This document shows, piece after piece, positions 12,501 through 20,605 of a DNA stretch of 64,000 nucleotides. Each line of letters begins with the position of its first letter. The first letter of the stretch is position 1. The position numbers and the translations under genes were made by a program. The notes below the pieces were generated by a model. It had not been told where the DNA came from, did not search any database, and saw only the letters and a program-made list of their open reading frames with translations. Source of the stretch: Anthracocystis setariae (lineage: Eukaryota > Basidiomycota > Ustilaginomycetes > Ustilaginales > Ustilaginaceae); the NCBI GenBank assembly GCA_928724745.1, contig CAKMXJ010000002.1, positions 1,426,001 through 1,490,000 of the forward strand, read 5' to 3'.

Positions 12501-15500
12501 AAAGGCGTGGCGAGCCGGAGGATGTCGAAACGCTCGAAGACATCATCGCTCCAGGCATAGGCGAATGTGAGCGCGATGTAGAGCGAGAGTTGGAAACAGA
12601 CCGAACGGCCGAGCGGCTCAACGATTGAGCACGGCCAAGAGGGTTGAGATTGGAGGGCTTGGACGGGTTGGAGCTGGGGGTGCTGACAGTGCGCGGCGAT
12701 GCAGCAGTTGCAGTTGCAGCTGCAAGATTGACCGGCGGTGGAGCCGGAAGTTTGTATTCCCGCGCGGATCGAAGTGCAGCGGCCTCGCGAAGGCCACTCA
12801 GGCTCGGCGAAGTGAACAAGGAGCCAGACGAAGATCGCGCGTGACCCTCTGCTGCCGCATCGTGCGACTCGTCATCTCTGCTGCGGTCCTCGATAGACTG
12901 GAAAGCATTCGAGCCAGTGATGGCAGCAGCAGCAGCTGCGGCATCGGCAGAGAAGGTGGACGAGTTGCTCGCGCCTCGTGACATTGATCTGGACCGCGAC
13001 AGGCACGAAGCAGCGGCTGGCGCAGCTCCACCGCTTTCGGTTGTCGGCAGAGCAGATCCAACGTCGATGTCATCGACATCGGAGACAAAGACTTCTTCGA
13101 GCTCCTCAACATCACGATTGTCGTCCATGACACTTTGTCGACCAGCCTCCTCCTGACGCTCCAGCTCGAGCTCCACAAAGTTGTTGATGGCGCCGATGAT
13201 ACGTCGAAGCTCTCGGTCGCAGCTCTCTTTGGATGCCAAAAGACGATGGCGGATGTGCTGCCGAATCGAATGGATTGTGATTGCTTTGGACGCAGCCTTG
13301 GCTCTCGCTGTTGCGCGTCCCTCGGCGTCTGACTCGAAGGCGGCGTCACGATCCGTGCTTTCGCCGGGCGCTGCCTTGCCTGTGGCACGTGGGCTGCGAT
13401 GCCACGAAAGTTGCATCGACGACTTGCGTGGCGAGATGGTGGGCTGCTCGGCTGGCTTGACATCCAGCGACATGCTGGTTTCTCTGGCACTGTCGATGCT
13501 CTCGTGAGAGCGTCTAGAGACCGGCCGTTTGGTCGGACTGCTCTTACTCGAGCTAGAAGGCGACTTGCCCTTGCCAATCTTGTCGAATTCCTCGGCGTCA
13601 AATGTGCTGAGACCCTTATCAAGTTGCAGCGACAAGTTGGGCTGGTGTCGACGTCGGCCGCCTTCCCTGCTACCGCTGCTGGTGGTCAAGTGAGTCTCTT
13701 GAGATTGCGCAGAAGAAGCCGATTTGGGCGGCTCGAGCAATCCGGAATCCTCCTGCACTGTCACAAAGCTTGCATCACCTCCCGGCGAGACCGACCTACG
13801 GTCACTTCGATCTCCAGCTTCCGGTGCACTGTCATCTTGCCTTTGGTGGTCGTCGCCCTTCTTCAGATTCTGCGCCGAAGTGGTGGGGCGCAGCGTCCGG
13901 ATCGAGTCGGATCCACTCAGGGCAGTGTTGCCCGTGGTGGAACGGACGTGGCGGCCGAAACCACTCTGGACCTGCGTCACCAGCGTGGGAGACGGCACAG
14001 CAATGGTTGATTGGGCAGCAAACGACGAGGCAAGCGGTGCCGGGCGAGGGACGTCGCGACGACTGTGAATGGATCCGCCTTGACGAGCGTGGACCGCGGC
14101 AGGACTCTGGTACAAAGACCGCGAAAGAGCAGCCGCCGAGCTGGTGCGAGGTGGTGTTTCGCGAGAAGGCGTGTTCGAAGGTGATCTTGCCCACCCCTCG
14201 CTGGCTGGCACCGTGAACCCGGACTTGACCGCACTCCACCACGCCTCGATCTTGCCTCCCAAGTGCTTACGGCGTCCTCTTCCAGCAGCTTGCGCTTGTG
14301 ATGAGGCCGAATCCGGACCGACTCCACTGGTGTAAGGCGTTGATGGTGTCACTCGAGAGGTGATGGGGGAAAGCGAGAGGTTCTTGCTCTTGTCGGTGCC
14401 GAGTCGCTTGATCGGCGAGAAACTTGACTTGACGGGTCCGGGACTTGACATCAGGGTCGAAGAAGCAGTCGTGGTGGATCCAGCGTTGGAGCCTCGCTGA
14501 GACAATTCGGCGCTGGCGAGCGAGAAGCTGCGACGAGTGTCGACGTCAGGACGCGAATCCGGTCGAGAGATGCCTTCGGGTCGTCGGGCAGGTCCTAGTT
14601 GCGCTGGTTTGCGTGCACGAATCGTACTTGCGGTTGCAACAGCGTCGTCCTCGTTGAGCGAAAGCGCAGCCAAGGAAGCTTCCACTTCCTGAGCGTCAAT
14701 CGCATCTTGCACCGGATCTGCGGCACGTTCGCTCGTCTGTAACCGCTGGACCGTCAACGGATCCGACACAGAGCGGTGACCGTCAGCGCTCTGATGTTGC
14801 AAGGCGCTGAGCCGGCTGTGGTCGACAGCCTCACTTCCCGTCCTACGTGAAGAAGATGCTTTGAGCTCGGCTGAAGCGGACTTGGGCGCCTCTCTCTTCG
14901 CAACTTCGGGGGCAGCATCCTTAGCGCCACCTGCTGCCGCCTCTGCTTCTGCTTCTTCACGCTCGGACTGAAGCTTGGCCTCCTTCATCTTCCGGTACTC
15001 GTCAAGCCAGTCGACCCATTCGAATTCGGCAAAGGCCGAAGACCCAAGTGCTCGCTGACTGTCCTCTTCCTCGTCGAGCTGAGACTCGATGCTGTCATTC
15101 GAGTCAACTGCGGAACCTCTACGTGCTGGCATGGGTGCGCCCACGAGGCTAGCGTCTCTTTGCAGTCCGATAATTGTACCTCGCCGAGCCAGGGTGGTCT
15201 GTCCGCTCCCAGGAACGAGGTTGTCGGCTTGTGTTGTACTGGAGCGTTCGCGTCCAAGCCAACCCGTCTCGGGACCATCTGCATCACCGCGACGATCAGC
15301 AGGCCGTGACCCAAGGCGAGAAGGGTGATTCTGAGCTCTCCACTTTTGCATTTTGGCGTTGCGACTCTGGATGATAATGCGGGCGTACTCGTCCGTACTT
15401 GACATCGGCTGATTCGCCGGTGACAGACCCCCAGGTGTGAAGAGGGCTGCATCGCTTGGTCGATGGACGCGGCGAGAAGTCGGGGGAATGGCGAGCAAAG

Positions 15501-18500
15501 CATTGGATCCAATCGAGCTGGAAAGGTTGCCTTGCGTCATTCTCCTTTGATTCACCGACGCAGCGGCTGGGGCTAGGGATGCTCTTGAAGGCACGTCTTG
15601 CGTCGAGGCAATCCATGGTGCTGGCTTATCCGCCGTACCGACGGTCTCGCTCTGCTTCTGTCCATCGCTGGACTCTACCAAGCTGTCAAAGAGCTCTTGC
15701 GCACCCCAAGACATGCGCTGGGTCGCAGATCGGCTGGGTGACAGCCTCGGTCGTCGTTCGATTGTCGGACTAGTCCGAGACGACGAGGAGCCGAGAGAGA
15801 GTAGGGGTGAATAGGCGCTGGTACTGGCTGGTAGACCGGCGTGACGGGTTGCGCTCGGAGGTACTTCGAGGTGATTTGGCTTGGCTAGGTGCACTGTTGG
15901 AGACCTGGATCCGAGAATGGCGGAGCTGGGCAAGCTCGCTGTGGGTCCATAGCTTCTGCCAATCGGGATCTGAACCGAGAGAGGCTGACCCTCTGAGTCA
16001 TGGCCGGGGATGGCGATGCCGTCGGTCTTGTCGGTTCTCTTGCGGTCAACGGTGGGAGAGGCACGGCCGGATGCAGCTGAGCCTTCACCAGAGTACGAGT
16101 ATTCGGACGCCAATGGCGAATTGCTGCGAGTAGCATTGGGTGTCTGTGGCACGGTGAGACGGCTGGTTGGCGTCGGAGATGGGGAATTGTCCGACGTCAG
16201 ACCAAGGCCGAGACCGTGGCTCTGACCAGCACCGCTCATGACGAGCGAAGCTGGTGGTTGCAACGGGTCAGAACTCGGCGCCGTCCAACGACCGAGCGGG
16301 GACTCGATCGACATTGTCGATGCACTTTTGGCCATGTTCCGAGGTGAAGGTGACGCGGGCACAAAGAGATCACCGGCCAACCGCACCGCTGTTGGGACCC
16401 GCTGCAGCCGGATTGCATCCGCCAAACCGGCAGATGCGGCGCCTTTGCCGGAAGAACTCGGCCCAATCGAGGATGACATTGCATCGGAGGCAGGCGTCGG
16501 CGACGTAGCAGAGGCTCCGCTTGACGGCGGCACACCCAGCGTCTGACTGCGAACACGAGATCGACTGTGGCCAGAAGGACCGGCCAGCGTTGCTCCTTCG
16601 GGTCGAGGGATTTCGTCGTCTTCGATCACTTGCGAATTCCTTCTGCGGTGCGACGAGCGAGCAGCGAGCGAAGGGTTGAAGGGAATCGAGGATGAGGCAA
16701 GGCCCGAGCTCGAGAAGGAGGAAGCTGCACCCTGCGTCCCCGAAGAGCTGATGCTGCCAGAGCGATGCGATGCTGATGAGGCGGGGATGGGAACTGGCAG
16801 CGGGATGCTCGGGCTTCCGGACTCGATCGCCGCGACCAAATTAGGGTCGACCCCGTCTGGGCCTCCAACCGGCGACATTGCTCCTTCCCCCAACAATGCA
16901 CCACCAAGAGAACGTGTGCGGCGATGGACGCTGGAACTCAGCGAAGATGAAGTCATGCGTCGGCGTCTTGTAGAATGCAGTATGGTGCTGCCTCCTCCCG
17001 CCGCAGCGCTGGGTGTTGTGGGGCCTGCGCCGCTAAAGCTGGAGGGCGCAAATGTGCCCGAATTGTTGCGGCTGCCACGCAGATCCCAAGCAAGAGTGGG
17101 GGAGCCAGAGTGGAAGGAGCTCGACACAGGTAGTCCCACCGATGAGCCAGAGGAGAGCGGGGAAGGGTTGGCCGGAACGCCGTGACCTAGCGAAACGTCG
17201 TCTTTGCGCTTGCCCATTGCGATGGTGGAAACCGGTCGATCGATAGGCTCGAGAGCTGGCGATCCTGTAAAGCCTCCTCCGATGCGTCGAGGTACAGCAG
17301 GGGGACCCATCGATCCCGTCGAACTGGTGACGGACGATTTGCGGGTGAGATTGGAACCGGTGGTGGCGATGTCATCCGATGCCACGGAGGATGCATCGTC
17401 ATCAGCGACATGACCAGCTTGCCAAGGCGAATGACGAGACGGGGTGCGATTGAGTCTCGAGGCTCCCGACATGGCTCTGTGTAGTGGGTTGGAGATGGAA
17501 CGTTCGCGATCCAGACGTACAGATGCTCTAGAGAGCGGCGATGCGATGGTCGCATCGGGGGAGAGGCCAGCTGGTGCATCTCTGCGTGCAGCTGGCCTCT
17601 GTTCAAAGCTGATGCGATGAGTTGCTTCGTCGATCGTGTCGGATGCTGCCGAGTCGGAACCGGTTTGCCTACGTTGGCGTCGGCCAGGCTGAGAAGAGGC
17701 AGAAGAGACTGACGACGGAGATGTTGGCGACAAAGGCTGAGCATGGCTGCCTTGAGATGAGGAAGACGAGCCTTGGGCGCGTCGTCTTACCGCAGCTACT
17801 GCGTCTGAAGCGCCTTGGCCTGGGCCCTGGTCTTGCGGCCATCTAGAAGAGGAGGAGGAGGAAGAGCTGTTACCAACGCCGTCTTCATTGGGAGTCTCGT
17901 CGTCGTTGATGTCATCGTCGTTGGGCAAGATGGATGCAAAGGCGAGCGGACTCGAAAACGAAGGCGTCGTGTCGAAGGACATCCTCTTGGATGAGCTACG
18001 GCTGAGCGCCTTGAGTGCAGCTGATGGTGGGCTGAGGGAGAATCCGGGCGCAGGGATGCTCAGCGACGGAGCAGCTGTCGGCGAAGTGCTGGCATAGACG
18101 GAAGTGGAAGGCTGAGAGACGTTGTGGGGCTGGGAAGTCGGCGGCGAATCGTTACCAGCGCTAGCGGCGGATGAGGTGGATGAAGGCGAGACCAAAGGCT
18201 GAACGGCGAGCTTAGTTTTGTTGTCGGCTCGATTGAAGGTTGCAGAATCACTGGCTGCGATGCGAGAATGTTTGAACGACCGTGTAGGCGACGACGGCTG
18301 ATCCGATCGAGGATGTTTGGCGGCGGCGGAAGCCGATGAAGACGACGGCGAGCCGTGTTCGATGATACTGCGAAGGCTTGTGCTGTGGTCGGACGTGGAC
18401 CGAGCGGCGAGGCTGAGCGGTGATGAGGTGGAAGGGCTGGGTCCGGTGGCTGATGGGGAAGATTTAGGGTCGCAAGCGTCGTCGTCTCCAGAGAACGATG

Positions 18501-18540
18501 AAGGTCCAAATCGATTGAAATCGCTGCTCCCTGCACTGGC
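6586..18540 (-). CDS. RIM15: Giant Rim15/Cek1-like PAS - zinc finger - AGC kinase - receiver protein (5' end unresolved)
   Basis: One uninterrupted frame encodes a Greatwall-family kinase that in fungi links nutrient signals to quiescence and PP2A control. Counting residues from position 18195: conserved EWVDWLDEYRKMKEAKL near 1055; a Rim15-type helical block (PWMQPLEELVAVAMDVLDV) near 1920; PAS domain 2180-2330; C2HC finger CRICERDIPAWFFEKHSEIC about 2347-2366; kinase from about 2870 with GAFGSVFLAKK, HRDLKPDN and DFGLSK. The DFG-to-APE gap is about 160 residues, typical of this family, followed by GTPDYLAPES near 3172. A receiver domain spans about 3603-3725 with acidic AEDN, phospho-acceptor FIDVTLP and AKPLEK. 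The N-terminal half is Ser-rich and disordered. Position 18195 is a TTG, not a start. The frame stays open and coding-like to about 18540, the next in-frame stop is at 18643-18645, and no in-frame ATG lies upstream. The first in-frame ATG is 17982. A spliced upstream start exon is therefore likely. Confidence 0.85.
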   Translation of the reverse strand, partial: ASAGSSDFNRFGPSSFSGDDDACDPKSSPSATGPSPSTSSPLSLAARSTSDHSTSLRSIIEHGSPSSSSASAAAKHPRSDQPSSPTRSFKHSRIAASDSATFNRADNKTKLAVQPLVSPSSTSSAASAGNDSPPTSQPHNVSQPSTSVYASTSPTAAPSLSIPAPGFSLSPPSAALKALSRSSSKRMSFDTTPSFSSPLAFASILPNDDDINDDETPNEDGVGNSSSSSSSSRWPQDQGPGQGASDAVAAVRRRAQGSSSSSQGSHAQPLSPTSPSSVSSASSQPGRRQRRQTGSDSAASDTIDEATHRISFEQRPAARRDAPAGLSPDATIASPLSRASVRLDRERSISNPLHRAMSGASRLNRTPSRHSPWQAGHVADDDASSVASDDIATTGSNLTRKSSVTSSTGSMGPPAVPRRIGGGFTGSPALEPIDRPVSTIAMGKRKDDVSLGHGVPANPSPLSSGSSVGLPVSSSFHSGSPTLAWDLRGSRNNSGTFAPSSFSGAGPTTPSAAAGGGSTILHSTRRRRMTSSSLSSSVHRRTRSLGGALLGEGAMSPVGGPDGVDPNLVAAIESGSPSIPLPVPIPASSASHRSGSISSSGTQGAASSFSSSGLASSSIPFNPSLAARSSHRRRNSQVIEDDEIPRPEGATLAGPSGHSRSRVRSQTLGVPPSSGASATSPTPASDAMSSSIGPSSSGKGAASAGLADAIRLQRVPTAVRLAGDLFVPASPSPRNMAKSASTMSIESPLGRWTAPSSDPLQPPASLVMSGAGQSHGLGLGLTSDNSPSPTPTSRLTVPQTPNATRSNSPLASEYSYSGEGSAASGRASPTVDRKRTDKTDGIAIPGHDSEGQPLSVQIPIGRSYGPTASLPSSAILGSRSPTVHLAKPNHLEVPPSATRHAGLPASTSAYSPLLSLGSSSSRTSPTIERRPRLSPSRSATQRMSWGAQELFDSLVESSDGQKQSETVGTADKPAPWIASTQDVPSRASLAPAAASVNQRRMTQGNLSSSIGSNALLAIPPTSRRVHRPSDAALFTPGGLSPANQPMSSTDEYARIIIQSRNAKMQKWRAQNHPSRLGSRPADRRGDADGPETGWLGRERSSTTQADNLVPGSGQTTLARRGTIIGLQRDASLVGAPMPARRGSAVDSNDSIESQLDEEEDSQRALGSSAFAEFEWVDWLDEYRKMKEAKLQSEREEAEAEAAAGGAKDAAPEVAKREAPKSASAELKASSSRRTGSEAVDHSRLSALQHQSADGHRSVSDPLTVQRLQTSERAADPVQDAIDAQEVEASLAALSLNEDDAVATASTIRARKPAQLGPARRPEGISRPDSRPDVDTRRSFSLASAELSQRGSNAGSTTTASSTLMSSPGPVKSSFSPIKRLGTDKSKNLSLSPITSRVTPSTPYTSGVGPDSASSQAQAAGRGRRKHLGGKIEAWWSAVKSGFTVPASEGWARSPSNTPSRETPPRTSSAAALSRSLYQSPAAVHARQGGSIHSRRDVPRPAPLASSFAAQSTIAVPSPTLVTQVQSGFGRHVRSTTGNTALSGSDSIRTLRPTTSAQNLKKGDDHQRQDDSAPEAGDRSDRRSVSPGGDASFVTVQEDSGLLEPPKSASSAQSQETHLTTSSGSREGGRRRHQPNLSLQLDKGLSTFDAEEFDKIGKGKSPSSSSKSSPTKRPVSRRSHESIDSARETSMSLDVKPAEQPTISPRKSSMQLSWHRSPRATGKAAPGESTDRDAAFESDAEGRATARAKAASKAITIHSIRQHIRHRLLASKESCDRELRRIIGAINNFVELELERQEEAGRQSVMDDNRDVEELEEVFVSDVDDIDVGSALPTTESGGAAPAAASCLSRSRSMSRGASNSSTFSADAAAAAAAITGSNAFQSIEDRSRDDESHDAAAEGHARSSSGSLFTSPSLSGLREAAALRSAREYKLPAPPPVNLAAATATAASPRTVSTPSSNPSKPSNLNPLGRAQSLSRSAVRSVSNSRSTSRSHSPMPGAMMSSSVSTSSGSPRLSPSRKTRALPSEEHAPRPWMQPLEELVAVAMDVLDVSINSLIVRPGSCSELISRIQNIGRLWDEHPEWAGRGWFIQILLAVAGLSRVVEWWEAEKGFWNFNDEEEQDAEPIRFILGGHGGEATADAAEQDAIRSSGFWVPSTSSSPTRARAFSVARDRSTSGTNSPASGPVRREFDSANDAIPRTASPSKDLLRTAIQKAQATDDAEGDGDMTIVDRARQRQPSRQISTDLYSEPGAQDASEDARSVRSDEDMQDGQEEAGADQQEQGPPAAPSGFRSAGINVLMELSMDDQRLLYLSPAWKTVLGSDPAELYDTPISELLAPGDADVFAEASRQLEANQSHTVEAVFRLRVEKSLARSSSGSSTDGESDDSDAVYYQEMEGKGMLMIDRQSGMPSHLMWVFKATGPPEREDQLPDAAVGKGGRSLGVMLDEPTAALAHVASISVEPVLCRICERDIPAWFFEKHSEICNETHRLDMEIGECNEGLRELRKAIQDLHNKLENFTAQNAETALEYRGVAITTPPASNQPPSALEALNRSISPRQPAPAAIRKVHLRALDSAIEVLQTACEISTPAIKDENANEPIEKQRLLSPTSENKVVTVQQWRRPALDDTALDLLMADVETAMRGKLSAVNRMLNTIVYVETVRQEWEERVEAALSVLSEAEEGSGSSRSSSMTGSESGSEDVVEDESLREERPAPAAPVQHDGESGALGLATSAESKFSPTSYASTAGKTIAMQRGSSSSKGLSSEGISSTLAMGSFASRSPNSPMHNKSGHSHLSSSLSPGIADDKIEAEKGTQDYEEDGLLSGSMLLEQDDRELPAPSSALFSAMGGHTPEEDEIPAVDDKMGGSSHLAPIPIPRSSAGLAPPSSSDLLAPRSVSGAGAGGLSASVAGPSRRSVSRPRRSSHFPTTDGLLGTPPLSPHLYGESLGVSQRHHRKFSVSHKSPMVGSMPLSPRIPPAAPSSRPTASSIKDFDIIKPISKGAFGSVFLAKKRTTGDYYAIKVLKKSDMIAKNQITNVKAERMILMTQNQSPFVVKLFFTFQSAEFLYLVMEYLPGGDCASLCKVLGGLPEEWARQYIAEVVIGLQHLHSKGVVHRDLKPDNLLIDQKGHLKLTDFGLSKIGLLGRQTRQAVAAAASSTTPGGTFAGNAFRTDSNSGSVPSSAASFASDARPQALSTPTGTTAGDTAASFSPMTPGLGGMMRNQSFFVAPPRGRIVSSSTEASDSGESDSQRGVPKPLPSARIDSPGNLFGAHPLLGDNAGPSSGEGNSSAPKRFVGTPDYLAPESILGIGMDDFAVDWWALGVILYEFLYGVPPFHADTPEKVFDNILSRRIDWDDEAAEVSPEARDLMEKLMCTDPKQRLGSGGPEEIKGHPFFKGFDWDNATAEPGPFVPQVTDPESTDYFDLRGASHQDFDDEPAHSTREFARAIEGNKFVQTSSMPPSRMRSRLEKALQPQSSTENEDFGNFSYKNLPVLKQANDEVIRKMREEQMPALAKALEQSAIYTRHRSFSAKGRPAQRIQSQTLAGPPSPAQSASSQGSTPSRSTAPTSPAGQFVGTGHRRRTSELPSLSASVLSPTTPDGDIGVDSGEAGRSFPSPSAAVPVGIVDRRRQQLVEASGERRNSMPTRLRTKSVSIADRPPIPSQWQQPQQHENAAVASAAKKQARPAVNAAAGPSVTSPTASISPTNPLPPATPASASAGASPDEIACLVAEDNPIALRMLETILVKLGCRCTCVRDGAEAVRLAMGDHKFGVMFIDVTLPIVGGQDVTRMVKSTRNVNSTTPIVALASFDRGEPIDAAGSLFDAVLAKPLEKMDVCATLSRLGFTPTQAGTNADSVIAQEGSGGSGSASGTTSVPTDSRPLSRKSTVARKTTSQPMARASTPPLGFSTGMGTSSSPHHTPYSSSPLGSSVLTSRHFEAAQQHAKSTSTSSTCHPLTHSQLGDRERDREHMDQETAETLSRVTEKLSLS

Positions 18541-18637
18541 CCTGCTACGATTTGTTAGACTAAACGGGTCGGTGAACTGTGTCGCAGAGACTGTGTGTTG
18601 AAATGTGTAGGATGCGGATGCGTAGGATGATGTGACG

Positions 18638-18655
18638 TTAGGTTAGGGTTAGGTT
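18638..18655 (+). repeat. Short telomere-like TTAGG/TTAGGG tract
   Basis: The sequence TTAGGTTAGGGTTAGGTT lies about 100 bases upstream of the last coding-like codon of the Rim15-like gene. It holds one perfect TTAGGG flanked by TTAGG units. It is too short to be a telomere relic with certainty; a Tbf1/Taz1-type binding site is possible. Confidence 0.6.
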
Positions 18656-19371
18656 CGGTGCGATGCGATGAAGTGAGGCGTCGGGTGGGTGGAGTTTTCG
18701 GCAACGAGGTGTGGGAAAAATCAGGGTTTTGGGTGGTGAGATTTTGGGGAAGCGAGAGGGTCAGAGAGAGAGAGAGAGAGAGATGAGTGTGCGTTCGCGT
18801 GGGAGACGGACCGAGTGCCATGCCATGCGTAATGTACCCAGCAGCAAACCATGCAGCGTGCAGCGAGCCAAATGGAACCACATAAAAATACAACAACAGG
18901 TCGAAAAGCATGAAAGCGGGTCGCGAGGTTGGATCCAAGAGTCAGGGTCGGAGGAAGGAGCCAACGTGCGGTTTGGTGGGAACGAGGGCAACGAGCGCAG
19001 AATTGAATCGAAAATGCGGAAATTGGCGGTACGTGGAGAGACAGCGAGCGGTGCAAAGGAGATGCCGAAATGTAGCAGGTATCAGCCAATGCAACCATTT
19101 CGACCAACGATGAGTCGCAAGTTCACGTTGCAAGAGCGGAAGAGAGAAAGCGAGTGCGAGTGCGAGTGTGTGTGCGTGGATGTGTTGTCGTATCGAAGGC
19201 CCAGATGAATGCGATGATGGGATGGCAGGCAGAACGAGCGGCCATGGCGCATTGGACCGTTTCCAAAGAATTTGGCATCAGAATCGAAAGCGCCAACCCA
19301 AATTGAAAAAAATTACACCACGGGACGCCAGGGAATTGGGTGCGGAGTCGAAATGAAACCAGGCACCGTTC

Positions 19372-19410
<39 letters not shown>

Positions 19411-19411
19411 C
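19372..19411 (+). repeat. Tetranucleotide microsatellite (CAGC)10
   Basis: About ten uninterrupted copies of CAGC in non-coding DNA. In minus-strand translation it gives a spurious WLAG repeat, so the overlapping minus-strand open frames are not genes. Confidence 0.9.
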
Positions 19412-20101
19412 AGAATGGGGGCCAAGACAAGTCGTTGTTGCAGATGATACAACCCGCCGTGCCACCATGTTTGACGGCAGACAATGATGACGAGGCCCCA
19501 GCACAGGGAGCAGGATACCAGGCGGAGATGAAAAGAGGATCAATCACCCAGCCAGGGTCCGGAGACATTATTGATGGAAGTTTCGCAGCGCCCGTTTCGC
19601 GTGCAATTCCAGCAAAGTGGGTGTGCAAGCATGTCAGAGGAATCGTCAGTTCAAAAGGGAGAGCCCCAGTTCGGGAGCAGCCGCCGATGTGATCATGCGA
19701 AGGGACGTGGTAGGATGGGCGTGGCCGTGAAAAGAGCAGGCACAACGATCATGCCGCCGGAAGTTAGATAGATCGGTCGGAGGATTAGAGACCGAAAGGC
19801 AACGAGATAGAAAGAGATAGGTGAGGAGAAAGGTTCAAGACATTGCGATTGGTCAGTATCCTGATTCCCGAGCATGGATATATGTCACAGTGTGTCCCCT
19901 CGCGGACTGGGATGATGCCAAAGCGTTCCAACAGGCAGCGGCCGACGCCGAGGATAGTCGGCTGGGTGATTCGATCAACGCAAACCTACTGGAAAAGTTT
20001 GATTATGATCTGAAATGCCTCTATGCCACTACGCCGAACAACTGGGTACGTCTGAACAAGCCTAGGCGACGACGCTTTGGCACTCTTAAAAAGTGTCCGC
20101 T

Positions 20102-20605
20102 TTATAGACCAACGAAACGGATTGGCTTGCGTACTCCTACGTTCTTATGCAAACCACCGTATCCTCCTGTTTTGCTGTTTCTCCTCCCGTTGAAGATCAC
20201 AGATGGAGACAACTTACCGAAGCTATCCATGCTGACGTGACCATTTCGGCTGGTGGGCTTGTTGGTGGAAGTATTTGAAGTGCCGGGAGGCGCTGTTGGT
20301 GAAGATGTATTCGGAGCCGCGTCTTCTTCCTGCACATCAAACAGGTCACGGCTGCCTCGCTCGGCCAAAGATCCATGATGTGAGCTGCTGCCGAGCGACG
20401 AGACGCGATTGTTGCTGGCTCTGCGACCGCTGATCGAGGCTGCGTCTATTCCATCATCATCCAGATCAAAGATGCCTGCAGTGCTGGACAGTCGAGAGAA
20501 TCTACGTTGATCCGAAGACGATGCCTGCGAGCTGGCAGAAAGCGATGGATTCCTGCTGCCTTGCTCACTTGGATCATCGCCCGAAGCAGAGCTGAACGAA
20601 GACAT
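20102..20605 (-). CDS. Uncertain Ser-rich hypothetical protein or first exon
   Basis: An ATG-started 167-aa frame, very rich in Ser, Asn and Arg in its first 130 residues, with an acidic patch FDLDDDGIDAASISGRR. It resembles the disordered N-terminus of a larger protein and matches no family I recognise. A good splice donor GTAAGT follows the codon for Phe near residue 129 (about position 20217). The true product may therefore splice into exons further left, but none could be joined without early stops. If unspliced it ends in the basic tail VGVRKPIRFVGL. It could be a small gene, a truncated gene or chance. Confidence 0.35.
   Translation of the reverse strand: MSSFSSASGDDPSEQGSRNPSLSASSQASSSDQRRFSRLSSTAGIFDLDDDGIDAASISGRRASNNRVSSLGSSSHHGSLAERGSRDLFDVQEEDAAPNTSSPTAPPGTSNTSTNKPTSRNGHVSMDSFGKLSPSVIFNGRRNSKTGGYGGLHKNVGVRKPIRFVGL

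Larger units (their letters stand above)
18541..20101. other. Repeat-bearing region upstream of the Rim15-like gene
   Basis: Promoter and 5' UTR side of the Rim15-like gene, possibly including its missing first exon. It contains a telomere-like TTAGG/TTAGGG tract (18638-18655), a (GA)n run at about 18763-18782 and a CAGC tandem repeat (19372-19411). An open frame on the + strand from 19821 (GTG) into the next feature has no recognisable family. Confidence 0.45.

Noticed and set aside
7229..13622. Several 200-330 codon frames on both strands inside 7-14 kb
   Set aside because: All overlap the Rim15-like coding frame, which carries clear kinase, PAS and receiver motifs; the others are Arg-, Ser- or Gly-rich shadows.
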